A DNA stretch of 64,000 bases. Origin: Pseudoduganella namucuonensis. GTDB lineage: Bacteria > Pseudomonadota > Gammaproteobacteria > Burkholderiales > Burkholderiaceae_D. Shown one piece after another: positions 50,473 to 58,500 of this stretch; position 1 is the first letter of the stretch; the number at the start of each line of letters is the position of its first letter. The notes beneath the pieces were generated by a model. It had not been told where the DNA came from. It searched no databases and saw only the letters and a list, made by a program, of their open reading frames with translations. Position numbers and translations under genes: made by a program. Where the stretch lies: assembly GCF_900116645.1 (NCBI RefSeq), contig NZ_FPBO01000018.1, positions 1 through 64,000 of the forward strand, given 5' to 3'.

Positions 50473-52344
50473 ATGAGACCGGACAAACGCGCGCCGTTAC
50501 GGCTGAGATACTTGCTGGTCCTGCTGACCGTGATCGGATTCCTGCCGGTGACCCTGATCGGCGCCTGGGGCATCCACGCCGCCGCCGACTACCAGCGCAG
50601 GGAGCTGGAGCGTTCCATGCTGGACCAGTCGCGCGCGCTGCTGAGCGCGGTGGACGCGGAACTGGACGGCTGGGTCGACACCCTGCGCGGCATGTCGCAC
50701 GCGCCGGCGATGGCGGGCGGCGACCTGCAGGCCTTTTACACCCTGGCGCGCGAGCAGGCGCGCGCCCAGCCGGACTGGGTGGGCGTGCTGCTGAGCGACG
50801 CGCGGGGCAAGCTGCTGTTCAAGACCTCGCTACCCTTCGGCTCGCCCGAGGGGAGGATCGCCGATCCGGACAGTTTGTCCAGGGCGCTGGCCACGCGCGT
50901 GCCGGTGGTCGGGCGCATCGCCGTCGGCCAGAAGGGCATCGCGGCGTTTCCCGTGCGCGTGCCGGTCACCGACGCGGCAAACCGCTTCTATGTGCTGACC
51001 GCCGCCATCCAGCCCAGCCGCGTGCTGCGCGTGGTGCAGCGCCAAAAGATACCCGACGGCTGGGTCATTTCCGTCCACGACAACACCGGCCTGCGCGTGG
51101 CCCGCTCCAGGGACCACGAACGCACCATGGGCACCGGCCCCAGCCCCACGTTGGCCAGGCTGATGGGGACCGGGCCGGAGGGCGTCGGCGTCTCCCACAC
51201 GCTGGAAGGGGTGGAGGTGGTGACCGCCTTCAGCAAGCAGTCGCGCTACGGCTGGGCGGTGGCGGTGGGCGCGCCGACGGCGGACCTGCGCGCCGCGTGG
51301 CTGAGAAGCGCGGCCGTGTACGCCACGGCCATCGCCGCCTCGCTGCTGCTGTGCACCGCGCTGGCGGCGCTGATCGCCCGCCGCACGGTGCGGGAAATGG
51401 CCGCGCTGCAGGAGCAGGCCGCGCGCCTGGGCCGCGGTCAGCCGGTGGACGTGACGCCCTCGCGCATCTACGAGGTGGACCAGATGGGCAGGGCGCTGGC
51501 CGTGGCCGCGCGCCAGCGCACCGAGCACGAGCGGGAACGGGGCGAACTGCTGGCGTCGCTGGAGAAGGCGGTGCGCTCGCAGGACGAGGCGCTGGCCCGG
51601 GCCGAAAGCGCCAGCCAGTCCAAGGACCACTTCCTGGCCGTGCTCGGCCACGAGTTGCGCAATCCGCTCAGCCCCATCGTCACCGCGCTGGACTTGATGG
51701 AGGCGCGCGAGCAGGGCGCCTACAAGCGCGAGCGCGAAGTGATGCGGCGCCAGGTCAGCCACTTGAAGCGGCTGGTCGACGACTTGCTGGACGTGTCGCG
51801 CATCACCCGCGGCAAGCTGGAGCTGCGCATGGAACCGGTGGACCTGGTGCAGGTGGCCGGGCAGGCGGTGGAAACGGTGCGCGCCACCCGCTCGCCCGCG
51901 CCGCCCATCCTGGCGCGCATGCCGGCCCGGCTGTGGGTGCTGGGAGACGAGAGCCGCCTGGTGCAGGTGCTGACCAACCTGCTGTCGAACGCGGTGCGTT
52001 TCGGCGGCGAGGGCGACATCGAACTGGCGCTGGAGCAGCATCCCGGCGAGGCCCGCGTGCGGGTGAGCGACCGCGGCATCGGCATGGCGCCGGAACTGAT
52101 CGAGCGCATCTTCGAACCGTTCTACCAGGCGCCGCAGCCGCTGGCGCGCGCCGCCGGCGGACTGGGGCTGGGACTGTCCATCGTGCGCAGCATCGTGGAA
52201 TTGCACGGCGGCCGGTTGCGCGCCGACAGCCCGGGGCCGGGACTGGGCAGCACCGTCGAGGTCGTTCTGCCCCTGCTGGCCGAGCCCGATAACGGGTATG
52301 ATCACGGTGCCGGCGGGTCCGCCGAGCTCTTGAGGGGAGATTGA
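50473..52344 (+). CDS. Membrane sensor histidine kinase with Cache-like domain
   Basis: A 623-residue kinase. Membrane helices at about 11-33 and 282-305 flank a periplasmic double-Cache-like sensor. A HAMP-like linker and coiled coil (about 306-385) lead to HisKA with the phosphoacceptor in LGHELRNPLSPI near residue 396, then an ATPase domain with NLLSNAVRFGG, DRGIGM and GGLGLGLSIV. No receiver is attached. The stop overlaps the next ATG (TGATG), coupling it to the Hpt protein, so phosphorelay Kinase-Hpt-REC/GGDEF is suggested by gene order. Confidence 0.9.
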   Translation: MRPDKRAPLRLRYLLVLLTVIGFLPVTLIGAWGIHAAADYQRRELERSMLDQSRALLSAVDAELDGWVDTLRGMSHAPAMAGGDLQAFYTLAREQARAQPDWVGVLLSDARGKLLFKTSLPFGSPEGRIADPDSLSRALATRVPVVGRIAVGQKGIAAFPVRVPVTDAANRFYVLTAAIQPSRVLRVVQRQKIPDGWVISVHDNTGLRVARSRDHERTMGTGPSPTLARLMGTGPEGVGVSHTLEGVEVVTAFSKQSRYGWAVAVGAPTADLRAAWLRSAAVYATAIAASLLLCTALAALIARRTVREMAALQEQAARLGRGQPVDVTPSRIYEVDQMGRALAVAARQRTEHERERGELLASLEKAVRSQDEALARAESASQSKDHFLAVLGHELRNPLSPIVTALDLMEAREQGAYKREREVMRRQVSHLKRLVDDLLDVSRITRGKLELRMEPVDLVQVAGQAVETVRATRSPAPPILARMPARLWVLGDESRLVQVLTNLLSNAVRFGGEGDIELALEQHPGEARVRVSDRGIGMAPELIERIFEPFYQAPQPLARAAGGLGLGLSIVRSIVELHGGRLRADSPGPGLGSTVEVVLPLLAEPDNGYDHGAGGSAELLRGD

Positions 52345-52949
52345 TGCCATCCATTCCAGATCCGGGGCAAGACCGCATTCCCAACGTTTTCGACGTGTCG
52401 CGCCTGCTTTCGCCGAACAGCCCGCCGCGCCAGAGGGAGGCGCTGCTGGCGCTGCTGGAGCGGCTGGGCGAGCAGGCCGGCGCCGACCTGGAGGCGGCCC
52501 GCGAGGCCTGCCGCCTGGGGCAATACCGCGAAGCCGCGGCGGCGCTGCACGCCTTGCGCGGCAGCATAGGCACGCTGGGGGCGAACACCTTCGCCGCCAC
52601 CTCGCGCGAACTGGAGGCCGCCGTCAAGGCCGGACAGCGCGAATTGGCGGAAACGCTGTTTCCCAGGGCCGGCGCGGAGCTGGCGGAAGTGGCCGGGGCG
52701 GTGCGCGCCTGGCTGGACAGGCAGGCGCGCACCGCGGCGCCGGCACCCGATGACCTTGAACTGGCCATGAAAAAATGGAAAAAATTGCTATCCGAAAACA
52801 ACATCGACGCGGTGGCGCAGTATCACCAGTTGAAGAACAGCCTGGGCATCCTGGACACCACACGGAGGAACGCGATCCAGGAGGCGATGGCGAGGTTGGA
52901 CTTTCCCGCCGTGCTGACCATCCTCGGGCCGACGACAACACGATCCTGA
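52344..52949 (+). CDS. Hpt-domain phosphotransfer protein
   Basis: A 201-residue protein with an Hpt domain at about residues 20-125; the expected phosphohistidine is in ALHALRGSIGTLGA near residue 70. The C-terminal 70 residues (MKKWKKLLSENNIDAVAQYHQLK, ARLDFPAVLTIL) resemble the helical tail found at the ends of many hybrid kinases. ATG 52344 overlaps the kinase stop. The gene ends within the start of the GGDEF protein frame and the two may once have been one chain. Confidence 0.8.
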   Translation: MPSIPDPGQDRIPNVFDVSRLLSPNSPPRQREALLALLERLGEQAGADLEAAREACRLGQYREAAAALHALRGSIGTLGANTFAATSRELEAAVKAGQRELAETLFPRAGAELAEVAGAVRAWLDRQARTAAPAPDDLELAMKKWKKLLSENNIDAVAQYHQLKNSLGILDTTRRNAIQEAMARLDFPAVLTILGPTTTRS

Positions 52950-53854
52950 TCATCGACGACAACGTCGACACGATACAGCTGCTCAGCGCCATCATGCGCG
53001 ACCAGGGCAGGATATTGTTCGCGCTGGACGGCAAGAGCGGGCTGGAACTGGCGCGCCGCGTGCGGCCGCAACTGATATTGCTGGACGTGGAGATGCGCGG
53101 CATGGACGGTTTCGCCGTGTGCCGGCGCATCACGGCCGACCCGGACTTGCAGAACAGCCCGGTGATTTTCGTCACCGCCCAGAGCGGCGCGGACAGCGAG
53201 ATCGCCGGACTGGCGGCCGGCGCGGTGGACTTCATCAGCAAGCCGCTGAACGCCTCCGTGGTGCAGGCCCGCGTGCGCACCCACTTGCGGCTGCAGGCGG
53301 CGTTGAACCGCCTGCAGAGCCAGGCCAACCGTGACGGGCTGACCGGCTTGTACAACCGCCGCTATTTCGACCACCGCTACGCCGAGGAGTTCGCCCGCCA
53401 CCGGCGCCACGGCGAGGCGCTGGGGGTGGCGCTGATCGACGTCGACCATTTCAAGCTGTACAACGACCACTACGGGCATCAGCTGGGCGACGGTTGCCTG
53501 CAGGACGTGGCGCGCACCCTGGAGACCGGCACGCGCAGGCCCGACGAGGTGGTCGCGCGCTACGGGGGCGAGGAGTTCGTGGTGCTGCTGCCGCACACGG
53601 GAGCGGACGAACTGGACCAGTACGGGGAGTGGATCTGCCAGCGGGTGGCGGAACTGGAGATACCCCACGCGGCCTCGCCGAGCGGGCCCAACGTCAGCAT
53701 CAGCATCGGCCTGAGCAGCATGCGCCCGCGCGACGGCGGCACGCTCGAGCAGCTGCTGGGGCTGGCGGACCAGGCCCTGTACCGGGCCAAGGCCGGCGGC
53801 CGGGGGCGTCACGCCGTGGTCCTGCCGGAAAAGGCTGACGGCCGCGAGGGCTGA
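52928..53854 (+). CDS. REC-GGDEF diguanylate cyclase (start codon unresolved)
   Basis: About 308 residues. The receiver starts ILIIDDNVDT with phospho-aspartate in LILLDVEMRGMDG and lysine in FISKPLN; the cyclase domain starts ANRDGLTGLYNRRYFD and has the active motif GGEEF. It would make cyclic di-GMP when phosphorylated, like PleD. The inhibitory-site position reads RPDE, not RxxD at the usual spacing. No ATG, GTG or TTG lies near the receiver start; the only in-frame ATG (52775) would add 51 residues that are plainly a shadow of the Hpt frame. Either a base is missing near 52926 in a fused Hpt-REC-GGDEF gene or a rare start is used. Confidence 0.85.
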   Translation, partial: ADDNTILIIDDNVDTIQLLSAIMRDQGRILFALDGKSGLELARRVRPQLILLDVEMRGMDGFAVCRRITADPDLQNSPVIFVTAQSGADSEIAGLAAGAVDFISKPLNASVVQARVRTHLRLQAALNRLQSQANRDGLTGLYNRRYFDHRYAEEFARHRRHGEALGVALIDVDHFKLYNDHYGHQLGDGCLQDVARTLETGTRRPDEVVARYGGEEFVVLLPHTGADELDQYGEWICQRVAELEIPHAASPSGPNVSISIGLSSMRPRDGGTLEQLLGLADQALYRAKAGGRGRHAVVLPEKADGREG

Positions 53855-53901
53855 CCCGCGAGGGGCCGGAAGCCGCGCGGTCCGTGCCGGATGGCGGCCG
53901 G

Positions 53902-54237
53902 CTAAGGTTGCGGCGGGACGGGCATGCGGGCCAGCACCACGCGCAGCGCGGCGTCGGCGATGGCGACCGCCGGCGACGCCGCCAGCATGGCCGTGTAGCG
54001 CTCGCGGAAGGCCGGGTCGGCGGGCGGCAGCGGCCCCAGCAGCCGCTCCACCTCGATATGGAAGCGGCGCTCCATGTCCACCGCCAGCGCCTCCTCGTCG
54101 TCCAGGCACTCGTCCAGGTCGGCCATCAGGATGCCCAGCTTGCGCCGCGCCTCAGGGTCCGGCATCGCGTGGTGCAGCGCCGTCAGGGCGCGCGCGAGGC
54201 GGTGCAGGTCGCTGCGCAAGGATTTTCCTTCTATCAT
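53902..54237 (-). CDS. Small helical hypothetical protein
   Basis: A 111-residue acidic, predicted all-helical protein from ATG 54237 (GGAG six bases upstream), starting MIEGKSLRSDLHRLARAL and containing DLDECLDDEEALAVDMERRFHIEVE. No signal peptide, membrane segment or recognised domain. It begins 41 bp after the stop of the upstream PEP-mutase-like gene on the same strand and is probably co-transcribed. Confidence 0.6.
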   Translation of the reverse strand: MIEGKSLRSDLHRLARALTALHHAMPDPEARRKLGILMADLDECLDDEEALAVDMERRFHIEVERLLGPLPPADPAFRERYTAMLAASPAVAIADAALRVVLARMPVPPQP

Positions 54238-54278
54238 GTCCGGCTCCATGAAAAACGGGGAAACCCCATCATAAAGCC

Positions 54279-55085
54279 TTAGCCGCGCGCCATCAGCCCG
54301 TTTAGCGCGGGGTAGGTCAGGATCGGCGTCTGCGGCGAGACGATGCTGCCGCTGTCCAGGAACTGGCGCATCGCGTGCGACACGTAGCTCAGCGACATCT
54401 CGGCGATGTCCGAGCCGGCGCTCAGGCGGCGCACGCCCAATTCGAGCAGGCGCTGCGGCGATGGGAAGCCGGGGCGCACCAGCACGTTCAGCGGCATCGG
54501 GCTGCCGGCGGCGATGGCGGCGATCTCCGCCTCGTCGCGCACGCCGGGCGCGAACAGGCCGCTGGCGCCGGCCTCGCGGTACAGCCGCGCGCGGCGCAGC
54601 GTCTCGGCCACGCGCTCGCCGTCGCCGGCCAGCTGGCGCAGGTAGACGTCGGTGCGGGCGTTGATGTACAGGTCCACGCCGGCGGCGGAGGCGGCGGCGC
54701 GCAGCGCGGCGATCTTGCGGCACAGCAGTTCCGGCTCGTCCGCGCCGTCCTCGATATTGACGCCCACCACGCCCGCTCCCAGCAGTTGCGCGCCCAGCGC
54801 CGCCACCTCTTGCGGATCGCCGCTGTAGCCGTCCTCGATGTCGACGGTGAGCGGCAGCGTGGTCACGCGGCGGATGCCGCGCACGGTCGACAGCAGCAGT
54901 TCCAGCGGCAGGTGGCTGCCGTCCGCGTAGCCGTGCGACCAGGCGACGGCGGCGCTGCTGGTGGCCAGCGCCTTGCCGCCGGCCGCCTCGGCCAGCCGGG
55001 CGCTGCCGGCATCCCAGCAGTTCGACAACAGCAGCAAGCCCTCCGCGTGCAGGGCGTGGAATTGGACGTCGGCGCGTTCGGACAT
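54279..55085 (-). CDS. Isocitrate lyase/PEP mutase superfamily enzyme
   Basis: A 268-residue TIM-barrel protein. Motifs NCWDAGSARLAE, LTVDIEDGYSGDP (metal-binding Asp/Glu), VGVNIEDG and INARTDVYL place it in the phosphonomutase/carboxyphosphoenolpyruvate mutase group. The CKKCG-type loop cysteine of isocitrate lyases is not seen, so it is more likely an oxaloacetate-type decarboxylase or C-C lyase of unknown substrate. GGAG precedes ATG 55085. Confidence 0.85.
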   Translation of the reverse strand: MSERADVQFHALHAEGLLLLSNCWDAGSARLAEAAGGKALATSSAAVAWSHGYADGSHLPLELLLSTVRGIRRVTTLPLTVDIEDGYSGDPQEVAALGAQLLGAGVVGVNIEDGADEPELLCRKIAALRAAASAAGVDLYINARTDVYLRQLAGDGERVAETLRRARLYREAGASGLFAPGVRDEAEIAAIAAGSPMPLNVLVRPGFPSPQRLLELGVRRLSAGSDIAEMSLSYVSHAMRQFLDSGSIVSPQTPILTYPALNGLMARG

Positions 55086-55240
55086 GGGGGTTCTCCTTCG
55101 TTGTTGGATCGCTATGATGGCATATTTTTCAACTGTGCAGCGGGCGGCGCGGTTCCGCCGCCGGGACGGACATGTGCTTGGGACGGGGAGGGGCGTAACG
55201 GACGGCCGCGGGCTGGCCGCAGCCGGACTGTCCAGGCGAC

Positions 55241-55495
55241 TTACAGCTTGCCGGACAGGAAGAACGGAATGGCGCCGGCGGAACTGGCCAGCTTGGCCTT
55301 GATGGCAAGGCGCGCCGACATCACCACTTCTTTCGACGGCAGGCTGCGGATCGCGGGCAGTTCCCGGGGATCGATGGCGACGCCCACGCTGGCCAGCGCG
55401 GCCGCGGGATCGTCCAGTACCCAGGCGCGGAAGGCGTCGTCGCGCGAAAGCTTGTCGAGGACGGTATCAATATCGCTGCCTATTACAGTTTCCAT
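55241..55495 (-). CDS. Small leader-like protein of unknown function
   Basis: An 84-residue protein from ATG 55495 (AAGGA six bases upstream). The N-terminal half (VLDKLSRDDAFRAWVLDDPAAALASVGV) resembles the leader part of NHLP/Os1348-type proteins, short precursors with an alpha-helical leader. The C-terminal half is different: SARLAIKAKLASSAGAIPFF. No maturation or transport genes are nearby, and the ending lacks the Cys/Ser/Thr-rich core typical of modified peptides, so a precursor role is doubtful. Divergence from neighbours and a clear ribosome site support a real gene. Confidence 0.6.
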   Translation of the reverse strand: METVIGSDIDTVLDKLSRDDAFRAWVLDDPAAALASVGVAIDPRELPAIRSLPSKEVVMSARLAIKAKLASSAGAIPFFLSGKL

Positions 55496-55552
55496 TTGAA
55501 ATCCTTTCATCACGTTGGATGGATGGCGTTTATGTGTGCCGCCGCAACCATC

Positions 55553-58500
55553 CTAAGACATGGACGCTGTTTTCTCAAGATAATACTGCGCGCTGTCGCC
55601 CGCCTGCGCCAGCGCGCGCAGGAAGGCGTCCAGCAGGCCGGGCAAGGCGGCCGATTCCCGGCCGGCCAGCGCCTGTTCCAGCGCGGCCGCCGCCTGGTAC
55701 AGCTCGTTGGCCGACAGGTTGCTGGCCGCGCCCTTGACCTTGTGCACCAGCCGCGCGGCCTGTTCATGCTCGGCGGCGGCGATGGCTTGCCGCAATTGCG
55801 GCAGCAGGGTGTCGAAATCGTGGATGAAGATGGTGAGCAAGCGCCCCAGCAGCGCCGCGTTGCCGCCCAGCCGTTCCAGCGCGGCCGGCAGGTCCAGCCC
55901 CGGCAGCGGCGGCAAGGTCAGCCGGGACGCCACCTGGGCCGGTTCCAGGTGCAGCGCGCCGCCGCCCCCGGTGCAGCGGTCCAGCACGGCGTACAGCGTG
56001 GCCGGGTCGATGGGCTTGGCCACGTAGTCGTTCATGCCCATGGCGATGCAGTGTTCCCGGTAGCCGCGCACCGCGTGCGCGGTGATGGCGATGATGGGCA
56101 GGCGCTCCAGCGCGGGCATGGCGCGGATGCGCTCGGTCACGTGGTAGCCGTCCATGTCCGGCATCTGGATGTCCATCATCACCGCGTCGTAGCGCTGCGC
56201 CGCCACCATGCGCAGCGCGTCCTTGCCGCTGCCGGCCAGCTCGACGGCGACGCCGGCCCGTTGCAGGATCTCGGCGCAGACCTGCTGGTTGATGATGTTG
56301 TCGTCGACCACCAGCACGCGCAGCCCGCCCAGCCGTTGCGCCGGCCTGACGGCGCCCGACGGGCCGGTGGCCGCCTGCGTGGCACTGGCGGAGGCGATCC
56401 GCAGCGAGACGGCGAAGCCGAAGCGGCTGCCCTGGCCGGGTTCGCTGTCGACCACGATGGCGCCGCCCATCTTGCGCACCAGCTGCTGGGAGATGGCCAG
56501 GCCGAGGCCGGTGCCGCCATAGACCCTGGTGGTGCTGGCGTCCGCCTGCGCGAAGGCCTGGAACAGGCGGCCCTGCTGTTCGGCGCTGATGCCCACGCCG
56601 CTGTCCTCGACCAGGAAGCGCAGCCGCACCATGTCGCTCTCGTCGCTGGCGGGCGCGCTGTCGTCCAGTTCCACGCGCAGGCGGATATGGCCGCGGCTGG
56701 TGAACTTGAGCGCGTTGCCGACCAGGTTGGTCAGCACCTGGCCCAGCCGCAGCGGGTCGCCCAGCACGTGGGGCGGCACGTCGGGCGCGGCCCACACCAC
56801 CAGTTCCAGGCCCTTCTCGGCCGCCTGCCACGAGAACAGGTCGTTGATCTGGGTGAGGGTGTCGTTCAGGTCGAAGGGCACGGCCTCCAGTTCCAGCTTG
56901 CCCGATTCGATCTTGGAGAAGTCCAGCACGTCGTTGATGATGCGCAGCAGGCTCTGGCCGGCGCGGCCGATCTTGCGGAAATAGTCGACCGGCTTGGCCG
57001 GCAGGTCCATCTGGACGCCCAGGCCGGCGAAGCCGATGATGGCGTTCATCGGCGTGCGGATCTCGTGGCTGATGTTGGCCAGGAACTCGCTCTTGGCGCG
57101 CGTGGCGGCCTCGGCGTTGGCGCGCGCCAGCTCCACCTGGCGCAGCGAGCGCGCCTTCTGGAAGGCCGTCACGAACGGTTCCCTCAGCGCCTTCAGCAGG
57201 TCCAGGTCGCTGCCGTCGAAGGCGGCGTGCTGGCGGTGGTTCTCGAACAGCAGGTAGCCCTCCACGTGCCGGTCCACGCAGATGCGCACGGCCAGCACAG
57301 CGCAGGCGCCGTGCAGCATCCTGCCCTCGGCCGCCCGCACCAGGAAGATGTCCGGCGCGATGCGCTCGCCGGCGTCCATATAGGCCGCCTCGGCCTCCGC
57401 CAGTTCCAGGCGCTGGCGCGCGTCGGCCGTGCCCACGTCGCCCCAGGCCGCGCGCAGCGTCAGCGTGTCGGTGCCGGTCTTGCGCACCAGCGCGAGCGCC
57501 GCGTCGACGCCCTTGATGACGGTGGTTTCCTGCAGGATGGTGTGCAGCAGCGCGTCGAAATCGAGCTGCTCGTTGATGGACTTGACGATGGCGTTCAGCT
57601 TCTCCAGGTGGCGCGTGCGCGAGTACACCAGCGTCTGCAGGCGGGCCTGGTCGCGCCGCAGGTAGAGCGTGCGCCAGCGCAGCAGGCCCCAGGCCAACAG
57701 CGCCAGGGCCAGCGCGAAGGCGCCGTGGGCCCAGGCGGTCTGGTGCCAGGCGGGCAGCACCTGGACCGGTATCGTCAGCTCGTCCGGGCTCCACATGCCG
57801 GCGCGGTTGGCGCCGCGCAGGCGCAGCAGATAGTCGCCCGGCGGCAGGTTGCGGTAGGTGACCGCGCGGCGGCTGGCGTCGGCCTCGGTCCAGGCGTGGT
57901 CGTAGCCGTCCAGCCGGTAGGCGTAGCGGTTGCGCTGCGGCGCCGAATAGTCCAGCGCGGCGACCTCCACCTCGAAGCCCTTGGCCTCCGGCTCCAGCGT
58001 CAGCCGCCGCGGCTGGGCGACGGGGCGGCCGTCCACCAGCACCGAGGTGATGGCCAGCGGCGCGCGGAAGGACCAGGTCTGCAGCGCGTCCGGGTGGAAC
58101 ACGGCCAGGCCGCCGGTGGCGCCGAACAGCAGGTCCGCCTCCGCCGTCTGCGCGGCGGCGCCGATGAAATAGGTCTGGAAGGCGACGCCGTCGGCGCGTC
58201 CCAGCGAGCGCGCCTTCATGGTCTGGGTGTCGAACACGGCGATGCCGCTGGCGGTGGCGGCCCACATGCGTCCCTTGCGGTCCAGCTGCAGGGCCGGCAC
58301 CACGTCGCTGGGCAGGCCGTCGGCCACGCCCAGCCGGCGGAACTCGGGCGCGCCGCCGGGGCCGCGCCGCTCCAGCACGCTGATGCCGCCGCCGTGGGAG
58401 GCCACCCACAGCCGGCCCTGGCTGTCGAAGGCCAGCGAGGTGATGATGGATTCGGGCAAGCCGGTGCGCGAGGCCCCGTTGGGCGCGATCTGTTCCACGC

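Noticed and set aside
52770..52785. Two runs of six A in the Hpt gene as a possible -1 slippery site feeding the REC-GGDEF frame
   Set aside because: The codon register does not fit a standard slippery heptamer, and the sequence read after slipping is not protein-like until about 52928, whereas the Hpt frame stays protein-like throughout.
55241..55495. Calling the small protein a confirmed modified-peptide precursor
   Set aside because: No maturation enzymes, proteases or exporters are nearby and the C-terminal part lacks a typical core, so only a tentative similarity is reported.
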